A DNA stretch of 64,000 nucleotides. Origin: Lotus japonicus. Taxonomy: Eukaryota; Streptophyta; Magnoliopsida; Fabales; Fabaceae. A model generated the notes under the pieces. That model saw nothing but the letters and a program-made list of their open reading frames with translations, made no database searches and was not told where the DNA came from. Position 1 is the stretch's first letter; every line of letters begins with the position of its first letter. Location of the stretch: assembly GCF_012489685.1 (NCBI RefSeq), contig NC_080045.1, forward strand, positions 44,982,627 to 45,046,626, in the 5' to 3' direction. Positions 41,944-54,365 of this stretch are shown here, piece after piece. The position numbers and the translations under genes were made by a program.

Positions 41944-44900
41944 TCATGACTGATCCACGAAGATAGAATTATGGTTCAAATATTTCTCAACCTTTTCGAT
42001 GGAATACTTCAGCTCTTGTTGGATGTTCAACCTTGAAGGTGATAATACAATGTCTTTCCATATGGATCCAGCTTCACATGTTGGATTAGGGTGCTTATAG
42101 AGTTCATAAATTGAGTCTGCATCTTCATTCAACCTAGCAACCCTCTTCAAACAATCAATTTCATCTGGATCCACAAGCAATGTCTTGTCTCTATCTTTCC
42201 ATCCTATCAACTTTACCACAGTTATCAGGTCAGTGATTTAAAAATATAGAGGTAGCATTCACAGTACGTTGCAACAAAGATTTCCTTTCATGATGATACA
42301 TTTCAAAGAAGACAACATGAGATCCAAATTTTATTATAACTATTCTTATTTCACTTGAAAAGATTGAATAATCATGTTTTTAACTAAGCACTCCCACAAA
42401 AAAAGAGTGAAACTATCCTTAGAGAATTGAGAGATATAATAATAGTATGCGTTGATCAACTTCTATTTCATTATAATGATCCTGAAACCTAGAAGTTACT
42501 CAGAGAAGGTTTTTTTCCTGAAATTTATTTTAACTTCATAATCAATTGTTGAAGAGTTTTTCAAATATGCACCAAAGTAAGATAAGGGAAATATATCTGT
42601 ACCTTGGGTGGACCTTCCAAAGCATTTGTACTGTATAGCCTGGCATTGTCTACTAGCTGACAGTAAGTGAGAAATGCATCAGCAAATCTCTTGTGGGATT
42701 TCAATTGTGGCTTCACTCTCACTGCTCTTCTACACATGATAGCTCTCCTGTTGACATTCAAATTTGACTATTAGCAAAATTCTTTTACACTAGAAGAATT
42801 ATGATAGATAAATGATGTAAGTAAATACATGCTAAACTTATTTTTTCTCAAAATCAATTCAATAACACCCAACTACCTGCCGCAGATGCTTCTCCCAAAA
42901 TTGATTTTAAATTTAGAATCTTAAACATGCTCTGAGATTGTCAATAATAGAGATATGAATGATGAGTCTACCTTATGCCCCTTATGACTGCAAGGTAAGC
43001 ATCACACACTACTCCAACCAGCTCTATCCTATATGGTTTTCTCTTTTTGCCTCCAACTTGTTCAGGCTCTTCATCTTGAATTCTTTCCCAGTAGCTTTCA
43101 GTAACACTTCCGTCCTCATTTACCTTGTAGCCTGCTCCCATTCGGTATCGGCGGCGATGGACATTTCTGGCCATTGTTATTGTCTGCACAACAAATGGTA
43201 CCCAGGAGAATGTACCATCCATAATGACATCTCTCCCCTCATTCAGTGCTGTTACCAGTAGTGATGAGGCTGCATCTGTGGATGATTGGTGTACCTGTTC
43301 GTAACAATTTCTTGTCATGGAATAAACAAAGGCATTATCCAATTTGGTCCATGCCACTTTCACCATATTCATCCCCCACACACAATGAAGTGAAAAACTA
43401 GAATGTTATGCACATTCATGGTTAAACAGTTGAAAAAAGTTTCAATGACTTCCTGATTATTGCCCTCTCTTATAACTAACCAATACGTGACTACTTAGTG
43501 TAATAAATGTCATGTTATTACTCATTACAGACACTAATAAGTTCTAAAATTACCATTTCAATGCTGCTAACAGAATGTATGTTTGAAAATTCAACCAGAA
43601 ACTACATTGAAGGCAGAATCATGGTGGACAGAATCTACTTCCCTTAGTTTCTAAAGAGTATAATCGGTTCTAAGTGCATGTTTAGAAATCTTCTCACAAA
43701 TAATTCTAGAGCCAGAATAAATTCCGGATGAAGCTTCTGAGTAGCTATTGGATTTCAGAATTGATTATCATGAAAGAGAAGTTGATCCAAACATGCTATA
43801 AAGTTTTACAGACAAAAAAACTAAACATGTTATTGGTCATTTCTATAGATATAATTGCTCATCCATTATCTTACCAATTCTGCTGTTTTTATCATGTCAT
43901 GATGCCCTCTTGAACTGAGGGCCTTATATATAACATCTGATTCTTTAAAGGCATCTGCTTCAATAACGACAGCATTGTATGCTGCTCCTGCCCAGAATGG
44001 TCTGTTGAAATTTCATTCATGAAAGAAAACAAAGTTAGGTTCTTGCAGTATTTCATATTATAGGAAAATTTATCTAACTACAAAGAAAAATGATTCATTA
44101 TTTTGTGAAAATATATATAACTTCTCTTACTCCTTGAGAATGTCTTTAAGCACAGTGCTCTTTCCAGCTCCCATACCACCTCCCATGAAAAGGAGCACTG
44201 GGCTCCTGTCACTGTGAGCTACAGGGGCCATCACCTCTGTGCATCTATTGTCATCATTTGATACAAACCCCATTGCTCTCATCTCTTCTACTAATGTGTT
44301 AAAAACTCTAGCCACCTTCAGATTCTTGGTTACCCTCTCCACCCTTTGATCCCTGAACAATAGATAGAAGAAACTTTGAAGTACCCCTTTTCACAGTAAC
44401 TGAATATAATTCCAACCAACAAGATATTCCCTAGAAAATTGGCACCACTAAATACATGTAGGGAAATTCTTATACAATTGATTGTAAAGTTAGAATTAAT
44501 CAGGATAGAAGCATATGTGAGTTTCAAATTTGATTTTGAAGAAAAAGAAATTGATCCAAACAAGAAAATCCCTTATTGTTCTTTGTTTCCTATTATGTAT
44601 CATTGATTTCTAGTGTGATCTCTTTTATAAGTATCCACATCACTTTCAAAGATGGTTTAATTAGTATAATAGTATTTTATAGAATAGTAATGCACAAACC
44701 TAGTTGCTGCCATAACTATGTGCTTGAGCTTCTTCTTTGGCTCATTGTCAGAGCTCAACACCTGCAATACCAGAAAGAAAGAAAGAAAAAAAGATTTTGT
44801 TTTTTATCAATGCATACAATTAATTCTAAAATTGGCCTAATATCCCTTAGATCTGCCTAATATATACCTGACTTATGAGTGCATCACCGCGGCTCCAATG

Positions 44901-45600
44901 GTATGCAAAGTAACTGAGAATGCATCTCTCAAACTCCTCCACAAGCTTCACAAAAAGTGAATCCGCATCTGGTTCATTCTCGAAGAAGGCATAGATGTCA
45001 TCTTCACATCCCTCAGATTTCCTTATATACTCAGAAGCCAATTTGCATAGATGAGGACAATTCCTCCTATCTTTGAACCCCATTTGCCTAGCTGCACCCA
45101 TCAAATCACATAATATTAGTGCATCTTTGGATATACAGTAAATTTTCACGTTGGAATGAGAATTGATTCTTGAAGATCTAAACCTGATCAAATTCAAACA
45201 TATTATTATTACATATAAATGTATTATTCACCTTGAATCTTGTCCAAAATTGGAAACACATCATTACTATTTAGTATTACCTACGTAATGAGAGAATCTC
45301 TCAAGCTTTGGGGCTTGGCTAGCCTTTGAGAATCTCAAACGTGGAATGATCTTTCGATCTCTCATTATTTTGAGGCGATAATGCATTGCTGCTGCAAATA
45401 TCAACCCAATGGAGGAGACCAATATAATCTTTGTGAAGCTGGGTTTGCTGCCATTGTAATCTGAACAAGATCAAGGTGCAAAAGTGAGGAATATATGCAT
45501 AATCAATATTAATAAAGAAAACCAAACATGATGATGCACATGTCATGGGTCTGGAATTGTGTTGTGGTTGTAAATGGATTCTTTACGTACCACTCTGCAT
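41944..45600 (-). CDS. NADKc: NADKc-like calmodulin-dependent NAD kinase (zeta-toxin-fold P-loop kinase)
   Basis: Nine minus-strand exons, all GT-AG and in frame: 45600-45591, 45460-45281, 45091-44868, 44761-44700, 44352-44131, 44001-43875, 43294-42972, 42747-42603, 42210-41944; 519 residues. The short first exon gives MQS. Residues about 10-33 are a membrane anchor (FTKIILVSSIGLIFAAAM) followed by a basic stretch (YRLKIMRDRKIIPRLRF). ARQMGFKDRRNCPHLCKLA and EGCEDDIYAFFENEPDADS are family signatures. A Walker A loop GGGMGAGKS (Lys223) opens the zeta-toxin-like kinase domain, with DVIMDGTFSWVPFV downstream. Arabidopsis NADKc (At1g04280), which makes NADP for the elicitor oxidative burst, has this architecture, as do uncharacterised paralogues. 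Assignment to the family is firm; enzyme activity is inferred. Confidence 0.85.
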
Positions 45601-48142
45601 TTTGCTTAGAAATCAAAGACAGAGACCGCTGGAGATGTAAGAGAACGTGAATTAGTTGATGTTCTTGTTGGTTTTTTTGTTTTGTTTTCAGGTTAATTAG
45701 TTTTTTTTGTTACCAGAAGAATTTAATTTGTTGTTGTTACAGTTGAAGGGAATACTTTGACACGTGGGTGCATGCCTTTACATCGCAATGCATACCTATC
45801 CATAAACACTACACTGGTCAATTTTAGTTGATTACTTCCCTTTTTAATAAACGTTTTATTATTTTGCTTCAACATATAAGGGTTTTTTTTTTACGGGAGA
45901 TAATTTTATTCGAATTGAGAATAATCACATCATAGTAGGGCTAACTCTTGGAGTGGACATTTTTTTATCCATAAAACTCAAATCCAAAACCTTAATTAAG
46001 AAAATCAAATACGTACCACTTTTTTTTTATAAGCATATACGTACCACTTAAACCAACCACCTGTTAGTATATAAGAGTCTCTCACATGTTCTACATTATA
46101 AATTTGGTCCAATTTATTTTTAATATTAAATTGTCTAAACTGGTCATTTTGTGTTTATATTAGTTGTGTTATTAAAACCTTACTCTACATACGGGTTAAT
46201 GATAAGACAAATCTAATCCGCCACATAAAATAAGGCATTAAACTTTGGGAACAATTGTGGCTGGGAGACGAGTGCTCTAGTGGTGCTCTTCCTCTGAGTG
46301 GGCTCCTCCATCGTGGCATTGGGTCCTTCATCGGTTAAATTTACAAAGACACTTCAATGTCCAATTCACTACGAGAAGAAGAAAGTAGTTAGAATGAGAG
46401 AAGAGTAATGTGTACTACATGGTGGATCCTTTCTATAGGCAAAACCAAAGGTTTTTTTAAAGATATGTCAATGTCGCTCGCATTCCTATACGTAGCGTGC
46501 TTTGCAGTCAGCCTTTATCCATAATCATGAAGGGTGGATTTTTGCTTTTACTACTACTATTCTTACCCTCGAGCGAGGGGCATGGTCAAGGGAAGAGTGT
46601 CATTGACTTTAGAGGTTCGGGCGAGAGATAAGTTAAGAAATGTTTTGATCTTATCTGATGATTGATTGTTTGGTCGGACCCAGGTCATGTCTTTTAATAT
46701 TTTATGTGTCGCGTGGATATCCCTCTCGTGTCCTTAATCTTCGCCTTTTAGTTGGTCAAATCTTTACCTCAATTTATATGAAGTGTTGGTTGGGTATACA
46801 AGGTCGGAGATTCCACTGGCACTCGTGCTTCATAACTCTACAGGTCGTTCATTGACGTGTTACTCGGTCACAGTTTGTATTAGTAAGTTATAGCTTCATG
46901 GCTCGGATGTAGGGGTGTGACTTGGTCACGAGTCACGACTAATGTGAGTCAGTTATGACTTTATAGCTTGACAGGTATTTCGAGTGCTTTAGAAACCTAA
47001 CGCCAATTAATCTACATGCTTGGTAGTATATAGAGTTTCCTTTAAATGTATCGTCCAAGCATCCAAATGATAAATTGCAATTTATATATTATAGAGTGAG
47101 TTTCAAAGAAATAAGTGGCTTTTTAATTACTCATCAAATCAATTTGTTAACTAAGGTATTTCCAACCCTAGTAGTCTTGATACTAATCCTTCATCTTATG
47201 ATCAACGCACTAAGTGGTAGGGGCTTGACCAATGAATATTTCCATTCATTTTTTTTATAAGCGAGTATTTCCATTCAAAAGAGTTGAAAATCAAACCCTG
47301 AACCATTTGGTTGAAAGATGAAGTGCGGAAGCACTACATCGATTTTGGTTCATCAAATCAAATCTAATGCAATATTATACATCACATATAAAATAAAAAT
47401 ATTGCTTTTTTTTTATAAGGCAAATGAATTAGAAAATAAGAATAAAAATATTGCTTTGACTCCATCATTCAATTTTGGTTTTAAACCTTAACAACACTAT
47501 TTTATATTTGATTTAACCTAAATACCCAAATCAACATGAAAATTTTGGTTTGAAATTAATCATATTGGCTAAGCCCATGGATCTACCAGATTGGTGATCA
47601 CCCCTCTTTGATTCTTCAAGTTAGAGAAGGTGCTTAAGATAGCCAAAAGACTTATGAACTGGCTTCATCAATCGGGATAGATTTTAAGTAACTCCTGTTA
47701 GCATAAAAATTAAAATGCCATTATGAAGTGACAAACAAACAGTTGAATTTTTCGTCTCAAGATTTCTTTTGAAGTGCAAGGTTTTCAATGTTTCATTCTA
47801 ATATATGAGTTGATAGAAATGATTCCTGCTTCACAAACCCTCATTTGATATTTGTGATCATATCATTCTAGAAAAACTTTACTAATTACAATGGCAATTC
47901 ATAACAAACATTATTGGAAGTTCCTTTTTCTCTTAATGCACATCTCTTGTGTGAACCCTTCTACTCTTTGAGAGAATAAACTCCAATTCTTCTGTACTAG
48001 CAAAATCATGGGTCCACTTCTCCCTAGGGAAAAAGAAAGTGACAATCAAGAATAATTCAGTTTCTAAAGCTAGCTAGTAGTAGCCAATGATTGCTTTCGA
48101 AATTCATCAGTTTCTTTAAGTTGGTCTAAACATGTTCATGTA
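45601..48142. other. Intergenic region upstream of the NADKc-like gene
   Basis: About 2.5 kb without a credible ORF. The left end must hold the kinase promoter. T-runs near 45880 and 46020 and moderately GC-richer unique sequence at 46210-46950 were inspected, with no terminal repeats or protein similarity recognised. Confidence 0.5.
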
Positions 48143-50081
48143 CTAACTTGCACAAAAGGGTATAGAACGACCAACATCACATATGTTTGGGGAGGACAAA
48201 GTGCTACAATGTTGGTCTCGAAGACGTAGAAAACGAAACATTAGAGCTCCTGCCACAGCTCCAACAGTGGGGGCTAAGATGTATATCCATATGTCCTTAA
48301 ATTTCCATGAGATAATTGCAGGACCTAATGATCTTGCAGGATTCATTGATCCACCAGAGACAGGGCTACAACAAAAACCAAATTACTGTTATTAGTGAAA
48401 AGCTCTTGCCTAACTAAACTAGAAATCAACGAAAACGCCACTCAGACATACGCTTTTTAGTAAACATTCAATCGACATACAATTTTGCGATGGTTACTGC
48501 GTATGACGATTGAAGGTCTACTAAAAAGCGGATTTCCACAGATAATCACTCGATCAAGAAATGAAAATTATTAGTAATATAGTATTGAAAATTATTAGTA
48601 ATATAGTATTTAATAAATTAATAACTTAAAAATATATATTTTATAGTAAATTCTCTATCCTTTTGATTCTATAACTACAATTCTTCTGTTTAGGATTTTA
48701 AATTGTGGTCGCGGTTGCTGCTGCGTTGCAGAATTGTGGACAAATGCGGGTTAATGCAGTTAGAGTTGCAGTCGCGTTGCCGTTTCTGGGAGTCCAAATC
48801 CCTTTATGTTGCGGACCGCAGTTTAAAACCTTACTTTCATATTCATTAGCAAAGGTACCTAATTTTTATATGGTTCATTACCCTGTGATTAGTACAGCTA
48901 GTCCAATTGCAATTCCAGCAACAATGCCAGATAAATGCCCCACCTGCACAGTGTTTCAACATTTAGCTATCACAAAATGGAATTCTAGTTCATTATTAAG
49001 AAACTTCAATATGCAAATTTCATCTTTATTCCTTACAGATTGAGGTTCAGATGTCAAAGCTACAACCAGGAACATGATGATGAAAGTTGCAATAAGCTCC
49101 ACCCAGAAGGCAGAGTTGCACCCTTGCATTGGCTTGGTCATCATCACATCTGGTTTTATGCCATAAACAAGGCTACCTATATATGTTCCCAACACAGAAC
49201 CTACTAACTGTGATATTATGTAAATTGGAACCTGTTGAAGAAACAAGGTAATGTTATATGAATTCATAAGCTAGTCAATTATGATCTTGTTTGTTTTTTA
49301 TAAGCACCTTGAACCATGGAAATTGACCAATTGTTGCAAAGGCTATTGTAACAGCAGGGTTAACATGGGCACAAGATATTGGTCCTATTGAGAAAATTAT
49401 CACAACCACAGTTAATCCTGCTGTAGCTGCATACTCCAGAAGGCCCACTGCACCATTTTGCAATTGTGTGCTTGCAATGATTCCAGATACACAGAACATC
49501 AGAATAAAAGTACCTACCAGCTCTGCCATCACCTGCATATCAAAAGAAATTTGTTCCATTGCCTTCTCAGTTTTATGAAATTAAAAGCAATTTTCAGAAA
49601 CAAATTATATAACTTGTTTTTCAAAAGAAGAAAAACAAAAGAATTGTTAGAACGATATGTTTTTCAAAGCTTAAAGACTTGTGAGTTGAAAACAAAAAGC
49701 AGAAACAGAAAACATCTCCGACATGTTTTTGAGATTTCAGTTTTCAAAACAAAAAATTGTTTTTAAAAACTGTTCATACCAAATGAGTTTTTATTTTTCT
49801 GTTATACAAAATAGTAATCAAATAGCTCCTGAGACAACAAAAGAGTTAAGCAACGGGTAACCTCTAGATATACTTAGAAGGGTTGAATATACTCTTACCA
49901 TTCGGGCGCAATTCATGTCAAATTTGATGGTTGAGAAATGAAGAGATGAATTGTTGGCCAAAAGATATCGCTTAGATGTTCCACCTCTATACCCAATTTC
50001 CTTATCATCCCCAGAAACACCCCTGCTTGATGCATAGTTTGAAGCTTCAGGAGATGGCTGCTTTTCAAATATGTTTGTCAT
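48143..50081 (-). CDS. NIP7-1: NIP7;1-like aquaporin (nodulin-26-like intrinsic protein)
   Basis: Five minus-strand exons with GT-AG borders: 50081-49899, 49532-49308, 49231-49037, 48943-48882, 48365-48143; 295 residues. The N-terminal 60 residues are soluble and longer than in Arabidopsis NIP7;1. VMAELVGTFILMFCVSGIIA starts the first membrane helix. The two pore motifs are NPA at residues 119-121 (CAHVNPAVTIAF) and NPAR at 230-233 (GGSMNPARSLGPAI). Wording such as GLLEYAATAGLTVVV and QFPWFKVPIYI closely follows NIP7;1. The five-exon structure is usual for NIPs. The Arabidopsis protein is an anther/pollen boric-acid channel in the plasma membrane; the same role here is inferred. No damage seen. 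Confidence 0.9.
48451..48530. repeat. Inverted repeat inside the last NIP7 intron
   Basis: Arms 48451-48474 (CGCTTTTTAGTA...TTCAATCG) and 48507-48530 (CGATTGAA...TACTAAAAAGCG) pair with about three mismatches over 24 bp. Probably a tiny MITE. Confidence 0.65.
48690..48835. repeat. GC-richer dispersed-repeat-like patch in the NIP7 intron
   Basis: AATTGTGGTCGCGGTTGC at the left and GCGGACCGCAGTTTAAAACC at the right resemble inverted ends, with internal GCAGTTAGAGTTGCAGTCGC repeats. Likely a degenerate DNA-transposon remnant. Confidence 0.4.
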
Positions 50082-50600
50082 GATCAAACTATTATTCTTG
50101 AAATCAGCTTGGTAAAACAAAAAATTATTTGATGACCAAGTCTTTAAGGATATTGTATCATGCATGTAAAGTGTGTACAAAGAACATGTTGTTGCTCACA
50201 CTTACTTGTCTTTATAAAGTTTTTTTAAGTGGGTCTTCAACACACGATTCTTGTGTTGCTTGCAATGAGGTGGAGAAAGAACAATTTGTGCTTATTAACT
50301 GCTCCAACTGAGAAAGTGAACTACATTACTTCCCAACAATTGTAAATCTGTATCAATCTTCTCTTACTTTCTGCTTATTCATTGTTGACTACGTAAAATC
50401 CAAACTAAAAGCTACACCTCAACCTCTTCCTCACTAATAATGTTACTATGCCTTGTCTCTCATGTTCCTAGCTACATTTACTTCACTTTCCAGTTTCCTC
50501 GGTTTCCTTTGACTTTTATGGAAAAATTTGTTTTTATTTATTTTCCAAGGCATTCCAAGGTAGTATAGTATTATTGAACTAACTAATCAATAATAGATAT
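50082..50600. other. Upstream region of the NIP7-like gene
   Basis: No ORF of interest. The short stretch before the ATG must include its leader and promoter. The segment CTGCTCCAACTGAGAAAGTGA near 50299 has a diverged relative near 52201 on the other side of the foldback element. Confidence 0.45.
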
Positions 50601-50608
50601 TACTTTTT

Positions 50609-51882
50609 AGGCTTAAATATGTTGGATGCCCCTCTAAAATAAGGCTTCTTTGGTTTAAGCCCCTCTAAAATATTTTTGTGGGAATACACCCCTATTGTGA
50701 AAATAATACCCAGCTTTTGGCCCCTGCCGTTTACTTCCGTCAGTTAAGTGCTGAGACAGTTAACAGAAGCTGACGTGGCAAACTAGTTTTGCCATAAATA
50801 CATCTGACTAAGCAGCCATGATGGAATTCCAGTTTTTTTTTTTTTTAAATTCCCCCAAATTAAAAACCCTAAACTGTCGATGGTTGAGAAGAAGATTGGA
50901 GAAGAAACAAGAGGATCTGGTCGAATGTGAAGAAGAAAGAAGAAGAGCAGGTCGAAAAGCATGAAGAAGGTGAACAATGGCAGCGCAGAGAAGAGGGAAA
51001 CACCAATTCGTTCCTTGTCATCTTCTTCGTCCTCATCTAGCCTCTCCAACTGTTGCTTGGAATTTTTTATTGCTTGCAATTTAGAAAGGCAGCAATTTAG
51101 CATTAACTTTGTTAGCCAAATTTATATGGGATGACAATAGGAACCTGTAAACTTGATGAACAAAAATTTTAAAATTGAACAACACCATTATGCGTGTAGT
51201 CCTAATGTCTTTCTTACTTTTACTTTTCTTTTAATATTTGGAGCCTTCATATTTTTATCAAGCTTTCCCCTAAATCTGCAAGCTTTCCCACTTAATTTTC
51301 CTAAATTAGTTTAAACCCTGCTATCTGCAATTTCCCCTTTGCTGTAATTTTAATTGATAATTTTTGCATAATGAGCAAAAATGTTACTGCAATACTGCAT
51401 CATCAGAGGAACTTTTGCAAGATGAAGGGGAGCACTGGAATGCTACAGTGAAAGAGAAGTTTGATGCTGAATTGAAGAAATACAAGGGTGAATTGAAGAA
51501 ATATGAGGCTAAATTGAAGAAGGTAGAGGCTGAAAGAAACAGAGATAAGGTAGAGGCTAAATACAGAGTGGTTTCTAACGTTAATTAGGGATTGGGTTTT
51601 AATTTAGGGGTTAAGTTTTGGGGATTGGGTTTTTAATTTAGGGATTACGGTTGGGGATTTAGTTAGGGTGTTTTTTTATTTTATTTAAAAAATATGTAAT
51701 TCCACCTAGGTTGCCACATCAGCTTCCGTTAACTGACTCAGCACTTAACTGACGGAAGTAAACGGCAGGGGCCAAAAGCTGGGTATTATTTTCACAATAG
51801 GGGTGTATTCCCACAAAAATATTTTAGAGGGGCTTAAACCAAAGAAGCCTTATTTTAGAGGGGCCTCCGACATATTTAAGCC
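50609..51882. mobile_element. 1.27-kb foldback element with AGGCTTAAA termini carrying non-repeat cargo
   Basis: Left arm 50609 to about 50790 (AGGCTTAAATATGTTGGATG) is mirrored by about 51705-51882 (CCGACATATTTAAGCC end), roughly 180 bp each. Both arms include TTTTAGAGGGGC-type and GTAAACGGCAGGGGCCAAAA sequence. Flanks repeat TACTTTTT (50601-50608 and 51883-51890; 7 or 8 bp depending on the terminal base). Unlike 16610-17511 the centre contains unique sequence, including a short ORF. Non-autonomous DNA transposon; superfamily uncertain. Confidence 0.82.
51370..51588 (+). other. Short coiled-coil-like ORF inside the foldback element
   Basis: An open frame ending TAA at 51586 contains heptad-like Lys/Glu repeats (FDAELKKYKGELKKYEAKLK). 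Its first residues (QKCYCNTASSEE) look like an exon fragment, since no strong ATG precedes them. It may be a captured host exon; no protein family recognised. Confidence 0.35.
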
Positions 51883-51890
51883 TACTTTTT

Positions 51891-52443
51891 ATTTTGAAAT
51901 GATAGATATTACTAGGACTTGAGCATGTGAGAAAATGTTAGCAGGGGATACAACTTAGTAATTCAGCATTTTAAACTTTTTTTGACATACAGTATTTTAA
52001 ACTTGGTTTGGTCAATTGGTCTTATATTTAAAAAAAGTAAAACTATTAGCACTCGTAATTTTATGTTTATCGATCACATTTTTAAATTAATTTTTTTATA
52101 AGCCATGAAATTAAGAACTATTCTTGTTATCCATTTGATATAAATAAGTTACTTTAACAAACTCAGAGTGAGGTGGGAAAGAACAATAGTGTGCTTACTA
52201 ACTGCTCCAAGTAGAAAGTGAACTATTACTTTCCAACAATTGTAAATCTGCATCACTACTCTTACTTCCTGGGCCGGATATCCTTGACTATATAGAATCC
52301 AAACTAAAAGCTACATCTCCACCACTTCTTCACTAATATGTTACTATGCCTTGATTCTCATTGTCCAACTTTTCAATTTCCTCAATTGCCTTTTAACTTT
52401 AATGGAAAAATTAGATGTTCATGTTTGTGGTAGCCCAACAGAA
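51891..52443. other. AT-rich spacer
   Basis: No ORF. 52190-52350 resembles 50290-50450 (ACTGCTCCAA, AATCTGCATCA, AAACTAAAAGCTACATCTCC), a small local duplication of the NIP7 upstream region either side of the foldback element. Confidence 0.5.
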
Positions 52444-53328
52444 ACTACGTCAACGAAACACGCTATCTAACCACACCGCCAGAAGGATATTATGAAAAAG
52501 TGTAAAGCTTGTAAAGCTTAAGTTGTATTAATATCTCCTAAGGTTTGAGATGTTCCAGTGGTGTGAAACTTCATTACCTTGAAGAGTTTTTCAGCTGGAC
52601 CTTTGTCAGTTTCGCTAATGACTAGGTAATGGACTTCAAATTTGGTGGTTGTTTCAGGAACTCTCTGGGTGAGTTGCATTTGAGTTACTTTTGGCTTTTA
52701 TAAAGTATCAGATAAATCGTCACGTGGAGTTACTACCTATCATAATATAGACTTACAATGACTTGGAATGTAGACTATATATGTTTAAAGTGTCATTCTC
52801 ACTCATTGGAGTCAATTAATTTGATTAATTCTCAACCCTGTCACACACATATTCTACTATTATTTGGTGTGTTAAGAAATATCGTATCGAGACAACAAAT
52901 TTCTTTAAAGCACAAATATAAAGAGTGAGTATTTTGTGCTGATATACTTGCAAAATGTGGTGCTAATCAAAGAAAAAGAATGACAATCATCCATAAGATG
53001 GGGATGGCGTGCTAGCGTTGTAGTTTTACAATGTGTTTGGATTTTTTGTCGAACTAAACGTGGATCCATGTTGAAGCCAACGTGTCGAAATCATGCTTAT
53101 CTAATCAACGTTAAACTCAACATGACAAATTCTAATTTTCTATTTAATATCTCAAAATGCGTGAAAATACATTTACGTTGACTCTAAAGCCAAAACAAAC
53201 ATGCACTTAGTTTCTTATTTCTTTCTCTATGTTTGTTCCTTTCTTTTGCCAAAATCTTCAATGTGAAGAAGTTGAATTTGATTCAATAATTTTTTGCACT
53301 TAATGTTTCTATAAATTAATGAAAATTA
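52444..53328 (+). repeat. Duplicated block with LINE RNase H remnant, copy B (matches 19998-20882)
   Basis: Same order and length as copy A with scattered substitutions. Its RNase H remnant ends FCADILAKCGAN-like near 52960, slightly better preserved than in copy A. Non-coding. Confidence 0.7.
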
Positions 53329-53465
53329 CTGCGTCTTCTTCTCACTGGAACGGCGGGAATCTGACGACGACATTTTATATGATAATGGGTTTCGTTTCAA
53401 GCCCAATAAGCTTGTGAACTATTTGCCACAACCCACCTAATACATGGGTTTAGATACAATTCTCA

Positions 53466-54365
53466 CACTCCATCCACTCCTGGCTCTCCCAAGTCATTGA
53501 TCGTTTTGGCCCAGAGAAAGAGAACATGGCCCATGCCTTCTCCTTGATGGGATTCTTACTGTGGGGAATTTGGAAATCAAGAAACAGTGCAGTCTTCTCT
53601 GGTACACCTCTGGCACCCCTACAGGTCATTACCTCTGCCACCAATGCCCAACAAGAATATCTCCTTGCCTCCACAACCTAGCGTAACTCTTATACCATGC
53701 CTAACCCAAGGAGAGAAAGGAATCATAACCCTCACTGGAGAAGGCCTCCAGCAGGTTTCACTAAATGCAACATGGATGCTGCCTTCAAGGGTCCTGATTT
53801 AAAAGCTACAGGCAGTATTATTTTAAGAGATGAGAGAGGGTACCTGTTGATAGGAGAAACTAAGCACTTCTTTGCGAAATCTCCTCTTATGGTTGAGACC
53901 CTCATCTTGCGTGATGCGATTGCCTTTGCTGGTAACTTGGGATGTTCCAAAGTAATCTTTGAGTCCGACTCTCTACAACTGGTACAAGACTGCAGAGGTA
54001 TTTATGAACAAAGAGAGATCAAGAACCTTGTGCAAGACATCTTGGAGATGAAACGCAAGCTAGGCGTTACTGGACTCACGTGGACCGCGAGGGAAGGGAA
54101 TGAGGTAGCTCACCTTGTGGCAAAGTTGAGCAACGATAACAGGCTTCACCATTCCTGGCCTTGGAACCCACCGCCTCTGGTCAGGGAAGCTCTGGAGAGA
54201 GAGAGATGTCTATCCTTGTCTAATCCATGCTTGGTAATCCCTTCCTTACAGCCCTTGCCCCAGAATGAGCAGCGACCCTCTTCGATTCATCCTAGTATTC
54301 GTCCCCCTTCCAAACCAGGATATCGTGCTAGCCATGGACAGTTTGCCCATCTCACTGTTGTGTAG
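53466..54365 (+). pseudogene. LINE ORF2 C-terminus with RNase H-like (RVT_3) domain
   Basis: The frame is open from the insertion edge except for TAG at 53679-53681, then reads 222 codons to TAG at 54363-54365. The RNase H fold shows Asp in CNMDAAFKG, Glu in MVETLILRDAI and Asp in IFESDSLQLVQD. The last acidic site is altered (GNEVAHLVAKL, where Asp is usual). A Pro/Ser-rich tail follows. No reverse transcriptase domain remains. Confidence 0.85.

Noticed and set aside
41944..45600. Reading the zeta-toxin-like domain as a toxin-antitoxin system
   Set aside because: Spliced plant gene with the NADKc architecture and no antitoxin partner; the fold is shared with P-loop kinases.
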